This document shows, one piece after another, positions 14,801-29,800 of a stretch of 64,000 bases of DNA. This DNA comes from Pholis gunnellus (taxonomy: Eukaryota; Chordata; Actinopteri; Perciformes; Pholidae), in contig OU342819.1 in the NCBI GenBank assembly GCA_910591455.2, forward strand, positions 13,104,262 through 13,168,261, written 5' to 3'. The first letter of the stretch is position 1; the number at the start of each line of letters is the position of its first letter. Made by a program: the position numbers and the translations under genes. Below the pieces are notes generated by a model. It saw only the letters and a list, made by a program, of their open reading frames with translations, did no database searches and was not told the origin of the DNA.

Positions 14801-17800
14801 GGTCAGTGTTCCTACGCTTCAAACTATGGCGCTGTACGTACCCCTCTAGTGTCAGTTATGGACGTGCTGACGGCGTGTCAGCTTCTACTCATAATATTCA
14901 TAGTGTCCTTTCAAAATAAACCTCTGTCTTCACAGGAAGTTAGCTAATGACTTGCGTGGCTGACGTGACAACATGTCCTTACATTGCATTTGTGATTCTC
15001 ACCGCACACAAACAGCTGTCTTCTGGTTGAAAGTCCTGTGTTTGTGTGAACCATCTGTCACCACCCCCAGCATCATTTAATACTACTTCAGTTGCTCTGA
15101 GCATCTAATAATGATGTGGGTGGGTTTACATTGGAGGTAGTTAGCCCGGTGTGTCGCATAAAGACGCTGAAGGGTGCTTCTGTGTGTCGGTGTCAGACGC
15201 CGAGGGGCTCTGACCAAACGTCCGTATGAGACGAGATGGGAGGGAGAACGGGTTGTCTGTTTGCAGCCCTCTATCCCAGGGAGTTTTGTTTACTTTGTCA
15301 TGCTTCATTTTGTCTAAACTAATTGATCCATAAATTCATCCATCCCCATATCCTTCATATTATTATTATGGATTATTATATAATCTATCAGCCTCAGTGG
15401 GGTTTTCAACTACTCCGGTGCCATGTTCACTCAGGCAGTTGTGGAAAGATAGATGTGTGCACTGTGGAGAGTACCTGGCCCCGGGGGAAGAGCTGGTGGC
15501 TGAACAAAGACATGTCTAACAGTATCGGAACAGATGCTGTTTGCTGAACTAATATTGACAAGGTTTTGTTTTCCACATACCAGGATGTGGCTCTATAGGT
15601 GAGGCAGCCTTGTAAGGTTCCATCTGTCACCTGTCCATCTATCTAGCAATTATAAATAGATTAAAGTGTGCGGTGAAGAAAGATGTATTCTCTAATCAGT
15701 CTATTGAAGCTCTAGAAATGCAATCAGTGACTTCAACACAGATATACATGTTTTAATTTAAATTTACCGTATGAAAAATACAACACTGTAACAATCTTAC
15801 AGCGAATTATAATGATTATTACAGTTGGTGCTTTTTCTCATCGATTTCCCCAGACTCTCTTCCTCTCTGCTCTCTCCCTATTTCAGTCTTTCTCCATCAT
15901 GTCTCACCCACTCACTCCTCCTCCTCCTCCTCCTCCTCCTCCTCTTTCTCCTTCTCCTCTGTAAATCCTTCTCTCTCTGTCTGATCACCAGAGGTTTTAT
16001 GGCCAACTGTCCTAGATTTGCCGTTTTAGCTATATTTAACCCTGACTTCCAGCACTATCCAGGTTTCAGTCATAAGTTCCCCCCAGCGTGACAGTTTAAA
16101 ACACCGATTTAAAAGCCCTGTCTTATGGATCACTTGTGAGAAAACACAAGAGTAATACGCACTTGGTAATAGCGCTGTCACAATATCAGATTATCTTGGC
16201 CATAAGAATTCACAACGACAATATTACCTCAATATCTATAGAAAATAAAGAAAAAGGCTATCGGTCAAATGTAGGGATGTGAAGATATAGGATTTTATCG
16301 TGGATAGAAAAACACTCACAACAAGTTGATTGTGATAATCGTGGATAAAAGCTGTCTAGCTTGCTATCATGTAGAGAAGTAAAAAACAGAGCCTGATTTA
16401 AAAAATACAGGAATGACCATTTAAACTCTCACAATGTTGCTATTTCATTTATTTATCCTTTATTTACGGAAGGGGGTCTTATTTAAGGCTTATGATGACC
16501 TTATTAATGATTGTTTTTCACAAAAACAGGTCCCATCTGTGATGCAATGCAAAATATTTGTTTCTTAACAAAAAGTAAGTTTGTGTTTTAGTTGATTTTA
16601 AATGTTTTAAGCATATTTTTTAATAATTATTGGGATAACATCATGAATTGCAATTATTTTCGTCAGGATAATCGAGACATGAAATCTTTATATCGTGCTT
16701 AGTCAAATTCATGTTTTCCTTTTTGACTAGTGAATTTCACTCAAAATATGATGTAGGTGGAAGGAGGTGGCGAGAGAGTCAGTTGCTAAATTTAGACTAG
16801 AGTGGGCAACTGTGGCTCAGTGTTAGAGTGGGTTGTCCTTCGATCTGAAGATTCCACCGACACTTTACCCCAAATTGGGGGTTATATGAATGGGTGTGAA
16901 AGGGTGAATAACTTGTCGTGTAAAAGCGCTTTGAGTGGTCGGAAGTCCAGTTACCATTTACTATATAAAGGTGCTCTAATTGTATGAGCAGGATTAATAA
17001 TCATTACATCTATTAAGTGACCTTGCAATATTCTATATTTACTTAAATCCCATGAAAAGGCCAAAACCAACAGTTAATGGATCATTCAATAAGAATTTGT
17101 CAAAACCTGATAGCGGTTGTGCTTTTCTGCCATAAAGCTCCGTTGTTTTCCAAAAACTATTAAAAAGTCATAAATGAGCCACTTTGTTGCACTGGGTGAC
17201 GTGTTCCTTTATTATGATGGTGATGTAGTTTATTTACAGTCATCCTACAACATCCTACTCCTGTAAATACTCACCAGCGCACCAAATGTGTATTAATACA
17301 CAGCTGAAAGTAGTCCCCAAATGCAGTTCTTACTCTTCTTTGCATTTACTAAAAACGACATTGCCGTGCTGTTTTTGGAAACTACTTATTCTTTTTGTAA
17401 AATGAAACATGCATTTGTGGCCATTTTTTTCGGATCTTCGATGCAATAAATGAGGCTGAATGCCACAGACAGGGGAGTCACAAATATTGATGATAAGACT
17501 TTCTTTCTTTTATTGGAATTTGTTGAAAAATATAGAATAACACCATCCTTTAACTGTGTCTGTTATGATGCACACAATGTTTACAACCTACAGAGAGAAA
17601 AGTTGAACAAAAAGAGGAAATCTCTACATGTCCCCACGATGGCCGACTAGTCATCTGTTCTGTGTGAACGCTGACGACCCAAAATGCCCGTCAACGCAGC
17701 GCTACCTAATGAGGAAGACTGTTGTCTCCTCAAGTTCCTGCACCATACTGCAGGTTTAACAAGAGCCATGTCTGTATTCATTTGAGTCAATGAGATCAGT

Positions 17801-18685
17801 AGTGAAGGTTTCTACAGTTGATTTGTAGCACTGCTGTGTGTGGCAGCTCCAGAGCAGTGAGAGGCAAGGAGGAACCAAGACAGACTCCCCATGCGTGAGG
17901 AGGAAGGCTGTTTCCAGGTCAGCTGCTCCTCAGGCCTCCCTGCTGTCCAAAGGCTTGTTCCAGTGCACTACTTAGCTTAGCCCGGTCCTTCTCTCTTTTC
18001 CTTTTCTTTTTTTTTACAACTTTCTGTCTCTGTCCTGCCCTTCAGTTGTTCCTTCACATGTAGATCAAATACGCCTCTCTGCTGGAGCGTAAGGCCTTTT
18101 TCTACATCGCCTTTAGAAATAAATGAAAGAGCTCTCAGGAGCTGAATTCACTTGATTAGGCCCTATCTCGAATCCACTCTCCATCGCGCTCTCTCTCTCC
18201 TTCTGTCTGTCTCCCTCTCTCTCTCCAACACACTTACTTGTACACAAACAGTAGTTCGGAACAAGCTTTTAGCACACTTGCACACTTATACAAAGTCGTG
18301 TTTCCACAACTTTAGAGGACATTACATCAACTTGCATTCATTTCCTCGAGACTTAGCCCAACCATAACTGCAATTTGCCTTATCCTAAACCTTACCCTAA
18401 CTAAGTCTAAGGTAAGTCTTACCCTAAAATATCAATATTTCCTTAATGGAGGCCTGCATTTTGTACTCAAAAGGAAGGTGAGTTCCCACAATGTTACTGT
18501 GTAAATAGATTACATAAGTAATACACACGGACACACACACACTTATAGGGCCATGCTGTTTTATTTTTCATTTTCTTTGGGGGATCTTTTTGAATTTTAT
18601 TAGTTTTTATTTTTTTCAAAAACAATAGTACATAGCAGCAATGTCATGAATTATTGCATCGACAATATCCAGATAACAGACATCC

Positions 18686-18759
<74 letters not shown>

Positions 18760-21700
18760 AATTACGGGCAGCACTTCACAATTTGCATATTTCCATGAAA
18801 TATATGCAGACAGTGAAAGGAAAGTAAATTACATTTTAAACAGAGAGGATGAGGAAGGCCAGCCTAGTGTTCGAAAAATTACATTTCAAGGGAAACGTAT
18901 TTAGTCGTGGATTACATTTGCATTTCAAGTATCACAATTAAGTTTCAAATGAGAAAGCAGAAGTCTGCGTAGGGAGAAAAATAACCAAGTACGTAAGTAC
19001 TAAATATGTTGAGTTTTTGTTTTATATTGTTTTGTTGTCATTTTAAGCCAAACTATGATGTTTTTTACTTAACCAAGTAGTTTTTCGGGGGTTTTGCTTT
19101 GTTTTGTTGGAGAAAATAAGTTTCCCTCAAAATGTAATTGAGAGTGCAGTTTAGTTTTATGGCAACATCATTTTGTAGGAGACAGGACTAGCTAAATCGT
19201 TTCTCATCTTAGTATTTTTTTCAGGAAGTATTGGTCATTTCCTGTTATTCCATCTGGCAGATCATCCAAGGAAAGCTACACAAATGTCAATGAGATCTGA
19301 AGCTCAAACATCTGCATGATTTCCAAATGTTTTCCTAAAACAGTATCTCTGGGCAGATCAGGGAAATGTGTTTTCCTTGTGTTTCCTAGAATAGTTCAGA
19401 GAAATTCTTATACGTCATTGCTTGGTTTAGTCAGTTATGAGAAGAATACACTGGAGATGTTATTATTAAATGTAGCAGTACCTCTATATGAGTAAATCCT
19501 AAAGCCGCTCCCTTTTTATTTTTAGAGTTATGATCATGTAAACTATGTGCTCTTGAATCTAAGATGACTTTATCCTACTTTATCTCTGTCTTACGACAAA
19601 TTTTCAGGAGGGCAGGTTGTATCTGTGACAAACCTAAACTTCTTCCAAACATAATTTGTGTTCTTTCTCCTTTTCTTTCTCACTCCGTCTCCATGTTCAT
19701 TTGATATGTATTGTAGGTAGGTCCCATGTGTAACTGCGGTAGTTAGTAGTCAGTAGCTCGGAGGCAGAGCCTGTGGCTTTCTCCATTTAGTTCCTTGCCA
19801 GGCTAATAACAGGCTCCCTGGCTGAGCTGACTGTCTTCTCGTATTATTATGTGTGGCCCGTCTCCCAGCCCTGCCCTGATACGTCAGCAGAGGCTGTGGA
19901 CTTCTGCTGATCTCACACAGTGCCTGCTGTGGTCATTTCACAAATACACACCACCACGAGAAAATGACCCAATACATTGTAACAGAAGTATAGTAAATGT
20001 GTTTATATATGCCTTAAAAAGGACACAACTCTCAGGTATGATGTGTTCATTTAATATCTGTAAAAAGAGGAAAGAATAAACATTGATAAGCATTTTTTCC
20101 TGGATGTAAAGATGTTTTCCGTCCAAATTGTTTTCTTCTGCATGACATTGTAAAATAAATTGTTACCATAAATACGGCTTAGACACACAGGGAACCCTTA
20201 AGAATCTGTGACTGTTTTTATATAGCATTTATAAGAGACTACATTTCCCATAAGGCCGTACACTCCTTATTTTAACCAGGTGGCAACCTCGGCCTCTGAA
20301 AAGTGAAGCCAATGCTGAAGTGTCTTAAACATGCATTCTTTCTAATGGCCAGCAGGGGGCGACTCCTCTGGTTGCGAAATGAAGTTTGATTGTATAGAAG
20401 TCTATGAGAAAATGACCCCACTTCTCACTTGATTTATTACCTCAGTAAACATTGTAAACTTCTCAATTGCTAGTTTCAAGTCTTCTTCAATACAGCATGA
20501 TGTTTATTTAGTAAATTATGGTCCCATCTAGAGTGAAATAGACGATAAAGCTTTTGGGCGTGGCTACCTTGTGATTGACAGATCGTTACCACAGCGTTGT
20601 CCAGTCTAGGAGTTGTTCTTGTATACAATCTATGATTTTAACATCTTGCTATAGAAGCAGATTTTCTGAAAAAAGAGCCAGAGACTGATGACACACAGTA
20701 TAACTGATGATTTAATGATGACTTAGAATTGTTCATTCATGAAATTCAAAGTGTACAGTAACTGTTATGTAATCACAGGCGGGTTGACTCTGTTTGCGTG
20801 TCTTGCCAGGACTGTCTATAACAGTGCGTGTTGTTGCAGGTTTGTGATTGGACGAGAGCGTCCGGGCCAGCAGAGTGAGGTGGCCACGCTCATCCAGCAG
20901 ACCCTGGAGCAAGAGAGGAGACAGAGAGAGCTGCTGGAGCAGCAGTACGCCCAATATGATGCTGACGATGACGAGGTAATGACCACTCACAACCCTGGCC
21001 ACTGTACAGGGCGTCCTGGAGGTGCAATAAAGGATTGTGTATACATGCATCTTAAAATATTTCCAATGTGCCAACAGGGTAAGATTATCATATATTATTA
21101 ATAAAGCATATTATATCTGTATCTATTTGAAGTTCATCCGCTGTCAGTAAACTCACTTCTTAGTCATGACGCTGAGGCTTCCACTTGTCACTTAATGTAA
21201 ATCAGCTCCCTTCTTATGACGGTTGACTGGAGGTTTTATCTTGTTAACTCCATAAAACTGACTGACAGTGGGCTTTGATGCTGGCACACAAAACACACTC
21301 TCTCACAGACACACACACACACACACACATTAAGAAGATGCCATGTGGGTTTTGGTCCTAGAAAGCATCGCTCAGCGTTTCTCCTCTCTGCTGCTTACTC
21401 ACAGCACGTTTAATCCACCAGACACTGAGCTCATGGCCCTGCAACTCATGCTATCTGTGTGTATGGAGGCACACTCTTACTGTATATACACATGTAGTCA
21501 CACACTAAAGTAACATAAATCAATGCATAGTGCACCCTCAAGAACACACAGAGGAACAGCTGCAGTCGTGCGTAGATTTACATGCAGACACACGCTCACC
21601 CAGGCACCTCTTTCCTCCTCTTTTGCTGTCTTCATCAGTGTTTGAGGTCTTTCATTTTCTGTGTTGATTGAGAGCCTTCATGCATAAGAAACTCCTCGCC

Positions 21701-22324
21701 AGGCCCCGGAAGCTGATCCCGCTGGTCCCATTATCAAAGCAACACACACATGTAACGCTTTCAGCTCTTATTAAATCTCCTTCAGAGAGTTGAGGATTCA
21801 GCCATTCGCGAGTCTAATTCAAACACGCAATAAACTTTTGTTCTTCTGCCTGTCATCATTTCACATCTAGGGTAGGTAATGATTCAAACAAAACTCAGGA
21901 GAACAGCTTGAGTTTATTTATTTTTTAATGAACACCCTGTTTCACAGATCCCAGCAAGAACACGTAAACTTAAGAATGGTGATTGCATTACAATTGTTAA
22001 TCCATACGTAGATTACTAACCGCTGTGAAACACTCTTGAAATCTGCCACTGTTAAGCACCAAGCCATCCATAACTCCCTACGTACCTGCCGATAGGGTAA
22101 ACAGTTACAAAACCATTACAAAGATCTATGGGGCAATAAAAGGAACTCATCAATATTAATATCTCTATAAATATTACAATGAGTTCTCACCAGGGGGGAG
22201 GTTATTTCTCTCTGTGAGAGCTGCCTGGATTGATCTGACAGACAGCTCTTTATTGGTGCTGGGGCTTCCTGTCCCAAGAGGAAGAGATACTTACGTGTCT
22301 GATACCTTCAGTTAGCAATAGACA

Positions 22325-22360
<36 letters not shown>

Positions 22361-22807
22361 CACTCTATTTGTGGGTTTGATTATATATAGTCTAACACGC
22401 ATGCATGCTCATCTGTCAGCACTTAAATGCAAAATCATGTGGGAAAAGCATGGACACACACACACTTCACATTCCCATATTCACTTTAATTGCTACTTCA
22501 ATTGCTATGATTGTAAATTAATTGGGGTTTGAATCTTGCTCTTTAACTCTGAAATAGTGGTCGTCATTTGTGTTTTATTATATTTCATAAAAAGTCGATT
22601 AAAGAAGATCTACACAACAATCGTGCATGACGCCCTCGACAAAGACGTGTTTGTTGACACACACACGTGTAGATGCAGAATAGAAGACTCATTGTTCCAC
22701 TGAAGTCAACAGAAAGTAACACATCAATCAAGAATGAATACAACTAGCTGATTTGCATCACCATGCTGACAGATCAATTCATGTCAGCACCAACATGGAG
22801 ACATGTG

Positions 22808-22879
<72 letters not shown>

Positions 22880-23047
22880 ACGTTTACATATGTGGATGGC
22901 TGGTTAAGTGTTTGCATCACTGGTGTTGTGAGGAAGAATAAAGTGTACTGACATTTCAACGTTTATTGACTTAAATTTAAATAGACAAAAATATTAAATA
23001 CAGCAAGACATCAAATCAAAACATTAGCTCCAGTGAAACAATAGTGC

Positions 23048-23097
<50 letters not shown>

Positions 23098-23540
23098 GCT
23101 GTGCCCAGTGGCTCACGTGCGCTCCTCCTCCAGTCAGAGGAGCCCTTAGCCCTTTTCCTCCGTCATTATGCCAACATGCTACTCATAATAGACATGCATA
23201 GTGCAGCTCATCGCACGCTGAGCAACATTTCTCCCTGAATCGGCTCTTCCCCTCCTGATTCTCCATGCATGTGGTGGGAGGTGATACATTTATCATATGC
23301 AAATTGGTGTTTGACTGACCTGCCATGTGTTCAATGGTTAACTCCACCTTCAGTGAATGGGACGTTAATGTAGGATGCTGGTACCATGGCAACAGGCAAG
23401 CCTATTATGGAAATAGAACTCTCATGTCGGTTAAGCATGCAAACAAATCTGGCCTGAGCGCTGTTATCTGGGAGGGAGATGGATGGAGGGAATGAGATGA
23501 GGAGAAGATATAGGCCAAGATGATGAGAGAGGAGATGAGA

Positions 23541-23610
<70 letters not shown>

Positions 23611-26600
23611 TCAAGACAGAAAACAAGTAACTAGGGAATGATAGATAGACCAGACAAGATGGAGAGACAGAGAGAGTAGTGACATAAATATTTATATGTA
23701 GATTAAAAAAAGCATCAACTTGGATAGAACATGTGTGTGATGTTAAGAGGGAGGCCGAGATGTTGTCACATAATGGCTTCACTCGAAAAACCCGGCTCTG
23801 TTGGTCATCAGCCAAAGAGCGAATCAACTGATCCATTTCGATCCAATGCGTAATAGCCAATGCCAACATTTATTTATTTTGAGAATTGGAGGAAAGAATT
23901 ACATGCAGCATAATGGCAGACATCAATGTCAACAATACGTTGACAGATGGTAACTTTTATTAGTCAGAGATCTTTTTAATATATCCAAGAGATTGCTGAC
24001 ATCTAGAATTGTCTCCATTAGAGACATTTACAGGCTCAAACTTGGAGAGTTTTGCCCAATATCCGCCTGACACATGAGGCGAGATGGTGACTAATATTTG
24101 AAGATAATAAAAAGAGACATTGAAATGTGTCCAGAACAACTTATCTTTATAGAAATGCCTGACCAGGCTGTCAAACCAATTGATTTTTGACAAAGTTTTG
24201 GCCAACTTACTGTGTTACCTCATTCTTATATAACTGGTAGCATTAAAATAGCATTACTTAATGTAAAATAGAACGTGAAAATGGGTAGCAGTTTCTGGAC
24301 GTGCTTGACACGCAATGGGAGGCACTCTGACCGGTGCAGCTTTGAGGAGAGATGGAAGACAGACAGATGGAAGAAGAAAGACAGAGAAAGAGAGCTGGAA
24401 AGTGGATGCTGCAGTTGGACAGCTGGATATCTGACTGGGTGGTTTCTCTGTTCATGCTGTTTGGCAGCTTGTTGGACTCCGTATTAATGACTAAACCTGC
24501 TGCTGGGTAGACAAAAGCAGGCTTTTTTTGTTCCATTTCTTTGGTCTTCCCGGCTGAAATGACAACGGTCACTTGCAGATTTGATCAGCTGTAGCCATGT
24601 AGCCAGCTAGCAAGCAGTTGATTAAGTAAACATGTGCTAACTTTAAGAGTTGCTTAACTTTTTTATGTTTTCAGCTGATTCATTTTTAAGATGAAATCTT
24701 GTAAAACGGGTTTTAAATGCACTTGATGGCTCCATGCGTGAGTGTGGCTAAAGCTAGTTCCAGTCTGTGCCTTTCATGTATTACCATTACAGTAAGTCAC
24801 AGATATAACCAGCAGATATTAACTTCTCACAATGCCTTTTATTGTTGATGTCATTGTCAGAATCCTCAGACTTTTATAACCATCTGGATGAATAAATATT
24901 CCAAAACAAAACATTTTATTATCAGTTGTATTGTTTTTTTTTGGTTAGTATTGGTTTCTTTTCAATATTTTATATTTTTGTACAAAATGACACGTAAATA
25001 TGGTGCCAATTTCTGTTTTACAAAGCACATCAAGTGGAGTCTTGTCTTTCTGTAAGTTTAATTCAGCATCTGCAGATGGACTCACAACACAGTCAAACTA
25101 ATGAGCTGAGTGAATGAAGCACATGAGCACAGGGGGTGGCAGTTTCTATACACACTGACCAACAATGAGATCAGAGAGGGTGTGAGTAACACATTCTCTT
25201 GAACTGATGCAAAGACAGCATCTTCAAAAGATGAAATAGCAATTCAGGTCATCTTATCTTGTCCTGTCCTTAAACACTGTTGAAGGCACTACCGGCTTGC
25301 TATTTGCAGAGACATAAAATGATTTAAAGAGTAGTAAAACATATGGTCTCTTCACATTGTCTGCTTGGTCACTGTGATAAAAGTATATGGGGGTCAGGAA
25401 ACGTTTATGGTCAGTGTGGGCCTGTGGTATGTTATGTATTTTGTACATATTTTACAAAAAGAGCAAGAAAAAGAATGTGTTTCGAGCAAAATTGCCGTCT
25501 GTATGAGGTGTTCCTGCAGAAAAGTGGACCACATGACTGACTTTGCCTTTCCTCTTACAGCAGACAGGAGAGTACGCCACAGATGAGGAGGACGCGGGGA
25601 CAACGGTCGCAGGAGACGACAAGAACATTGAGGTGTTCGATTTGCCAGAGTCAGAGGACATCTTGTCTCCCTCAGAGGTAGACGCCAACAAACTCTACCA
25701 GAAGTTCAGAGAGGTAAACTCGGATGCTTTAATCAGCACTCTTGAATGTCTCAATGTGAAGATTACACAACTGATGGGAGCCCACCACATTTTCTCTGCT
25801 TTAAAGAATACATTTAAAAGAATGAATATACCCCACACAGCCACAAGAATAACTTGATTCAATAAAAACAACAAAAGATACCCACACAATGGAGCCTAGC
25901 ACCGCTGCTTTACTTGGCAGAGTTTTGTCCAAATCTAAGATCCGCTTACCCCTCCTAATTCCTAATCTGGATGATTAGAGGCGTGAATACAAAAGCGATG
26001 TAAGACAAATGCTCATTAACATCTCTAATTCCCCATGTTTGGTTAAAACCCACAGATGAGGAGAGAGATCTAACACTTTTAAACCTGTATTTAAAACGAT
26101 TTGTATCTTGATCTTGGCAACTCTTCACACGGCCGGCCTCTGGGAAAATCAACATATTTTGTTAAACTTTTGCTACCGCTGCTGTCAATGAACTGCTGAG
26201 AAGCTGGTAATATAGATTGACTCCACTGCTGCTTTGGCACTAAAACACTTGAAGCCTTTCTGTAGACTGCCACAATAGCTGTATGACACATTTAACAAAT
26301 GGCTTCAGCTGCACTGCAGCCACCGCAGGGGGGATATCGAGTACAACTATAATGCAAAGCCCTGTTCACAGGATGTACATCTGCTCCGTTTTCTCATTTT
26401 ATCTGTATCTTGACCTCTGTCTCCCAGAATGCAGCTTTTACCTTTTTCGTTTAAAGGGCTCTCCCATTTCCCACTTCTTCCCTTTCTTTCTTTGCTGCCT
26501 TTTACACACTCAAGGAAAAAAGAAGTCAGGCAGCTGAGAAATAAGCCTTTTAAAAAATACAAAGAAGATGTGATAGTAAAAAATGTTTGTAGTTCTTGTA

Positions 26601-26812
26601 GTTTGTGAAGTTCAGCAGTGAATACATCTTTCTTAAACTTTTTTTTATCATCTTAATGTCCTTTTTTGGAAACATTATTATTCCCTACAAGGCTGCTGTT
26701 CAAGTCCATTAACTTTTTAAAGATGTTTTGAGCCTGGAGCCAAAAGTAATTTTTAATGCCTCGGTCAACACAGACGCATTATTGACTGATTTACTCACAC
26801 TCTTCTAGGCAG

Positions 26813-26874
<62 letters not shown>

Positions 26875-29800
26875 TGGATGAATGCTCAACAAAACTTGGT
26901 CTGATTATCAGCAGATGTAAAATAAAAGCAAGATGGTTAAAACATAATCAGCTTCGTGACATGCACTGAATTAAGTAAGTTATTTATATTGTACATATAT
27001 TTTCCATTTTACCACATTTCAATTTCATGAGTGATCACTTAACCACTTATCACAGTTAATGTCTGTAGACCATTGCATGGCCGAATATTGCTCAAATTCA
27101 CAGATCATATATATCGGGTTCAAGGTTTCATTTATTGTCATTATACAACAGGAATGTGCATCGAAATGCAGTGAATTAATCGTACCATTCTGTTACATAA
27201 GAAAAACACAAAAAAGCTATAACTATATTATACGTTGGAGGGTACGGGATGTTTTTAGGGGTCTCACAGCCTGAGGAAAGGAGCTGGATGTCAAGAGAAG
27301 TGAAAGATACCACATATAACCTGCTGAGCTGTGATGAAATGTTTGAAACAATGCCAATGCATCTAGAATATTTCTATTTGTTGTAATAGGTAAGCCATAA
27401 GAAACAAGCATCATAGAGCTTCAATTAAGAAGCGTTGGAACAAGCAGACAGATTGTGTTTTTACTGTGCTAATGGTAAGTGGCCATATGTACAGCTGATG
27501 GCTGTAATCATTCCTCTGTTCATACTGGACTTAAAAGATGCCCTCCTCACATGGGAGTGATCAAAATCCTCAGTCCTCCTTCTGTGCAAAAATACTAAAC
27601 TACTTCTTAAGTTTGTCTGAACTTAACATGAGGAGTCAGCGGTCTGAGTAAATTGACTGCTCATCTCAACTTTCATGCACAACTCCGTTGCTGCTCCCTC
27701 CATTTCCAACTCCATCCACCTCACGTGTCAGACTTCATAAAAAAGACATTACATTTAGAAAAAAAGTCTATTTAGAATTAATGCTATGTTAAATTACTTT
27801 TTAAACAGTCTAGCTTTTTATCTCTCTCTCTCTGTCTATCTATGCGTTTCCTCTCCTCTGAGAGCGTGTGTCAGTGCTGGAGCTGGGAGGCTGTCAGGGG
27901 AAGGACAGGGTCGGCTGTCTCTGTCCGTCACACTGTATCGACAGCAGTGAGAGCCTGCGCAGCCATGCATTTGATTATCTGACCGCCCTCTCTTTTCTTC
28001 TCTTCCCTATCTTCTCTTTTCTCCGCCTCTGCTCTCAACAGCTCCAGATCAAACACACAGTGACCGAGGCCGAGATCCAGAAGCTCAAAAGCAAGGTAAG
28101 AGATTCAAACTTTGCTGTTGTGGGTGAAAAGTTTGTCCTGAGTTCAAGCAATTTGTAAAAGGATGTGGGACTAGTGTCAGGACAACAGAGGGGTTGGGCT
28201 TCAGATTTGATGGGACACCTTTAAGAATAGATGTTATTCTTTAGAAATAGGAAGCTGATCATTTTTCTATCACAGTGGTTATTAAGGAATCTTATCAAGC
28301 TTCTTTTAAGAGGCTGCATTACTTGTCTTTACAAATATTAACTAAGTACGAAAGGGAGAGCACGTTGTAGAGCTTCGGGTTAATTCTAACAGTTTTGTGT
28401 ATTAGATGTGTATGTTTACCTATATACACACATCTGAAGTGTATAATTGATATGCTCTGTCAAATGTTAATGGTGTAATTTAAATCATTTCCAGATTAAT
28501 GTGTTGAGAGTTGATGTGATTAAATTCATCAGAAAAGCGGTGCCTAAAAAGCTTTTATTCTAGGAATAAGAGAAGATCCCTTTTACAGATACAGATGTTC
28601 TGTAGTATTTCCCTTTGACCAGCTTTGTGTGATGTCATGGACAGTTTTTGAAAATCTGGTGTGATTTGATCTCATCCAATGTTTCCATGTAGTGGCAGAC
28701 GGTAAACATGCATCGACTAATGCTTTGGTTTGAGAGACAAACTGTATAAGATGATAAAAGTGAAAGCTTTTATTCCAAAATGCATTTTTTATGAAGGATT
28801 CCTTACTCGGTGTCTGTAATATGTACATTTCTGTTAAAAGCTGTTGTAACTAAAGTGTTTTTTGTCCCTGTCCAGTTGGTGTCAGTGGAGAGAGAGAAGC
28901 AGCGCTGGGAGAAGGAGAAGAGCCAGCTGAAGGCCAGCATCGAGGAGAACAAGGAGAGGATGTTGAAGCTGGAGAGCTACTGGATCGAAGCGCAGACGCT
29001 CTGCCACACGGTCAACGAACACCTGAAGGAGGCCCAGGCCCAGTACCAAACTCTAGAGAAGAAGTACAACAAGGCCAAGAAGCTCATCAAAGACTTCCAA
29101 CAGAAGTGAGTAAACCCGGAGTTCAACTGGTCATCCTCATCTGTGATTATAGAACGAGGGAGCAATATATTCTGAATATGGAAGATTGCAGCAAGACATT
29201 TCAAACTTCTGTCAAGAAATCACAATTAGATGAAGAGTGTTACCAAATGTTGACCTCTACTATTCAGCTGAATTTGTTTTGTTAGTTCAGATTGAAAATG
29301 TATGATTATCAACAGTACTATGCAACGGAGGTGGGATTACAGCCCAGCGTTACTTTAACTGATCCTGCGTTCTCTAACTGAGATAACTTGAACTTGGGTG
29401 GGATGACTATTTTGCTCCCATAACATGTCTTCTATCAGAAAAGTTGAAAGAAAACATCTAAAATACACATTTCAGTGTATTAAAGTACTACTTTGTCTAC
29501 TTGCATCTGTAGATTTTTCCAAAATTCATCAAAAGTTAGTATTAGGCAATGCCTCATTTGCACATTGAAACATACATTTTCGCTCAATTTATTTACCATA
29601 TTCACCCAAAGTGAATGTAAAATGTACATAATTTTACGAAACATATCTTTAAAGGCCTTTTTCTCAAATTGAGTTTTTTTCTCAGACTACACCAAACTTC
29701 CCAATTACATTCCTATCTGTATTCTGAAAGTTCTCGCAAGGAGGGGTTTGTTTTTATATTATTCATACCCTAATTTATACAACATTTTATTCCTGAAATA

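Larger units (their letters stand above)
13798..20839 (+). other. ppp1r9a intron, 7.0 kb
   Basis: No exon recognised. It carries a (CTC)n tract, a SINE-like piece, a long (AT)n array and a repeat with a CTCF-like core. The remaining sequence shows only short chance frames, such as those near 14142-14378 and 14558-14947. Confidence 0.65.
20976..25560 (+). other. ppp1r9a intron, 4.6 kb
   Basis: No exon recognised. It carries four CA arrays, then one GT array, between about 21306 and 23605. Remaining sequence is AT-rich with no notable structure. Confidence 0.65.
25714..28041 (+). other. ppp1r9a intron, 2.3 kb
   Basis: No exon recognised. It holds a (CA)n array and a possible dispersed element at 27115-27300. 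A T/C-rich stretch at 27980-28038 forms the polypyrimidine tract. Confidence 0.65.
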
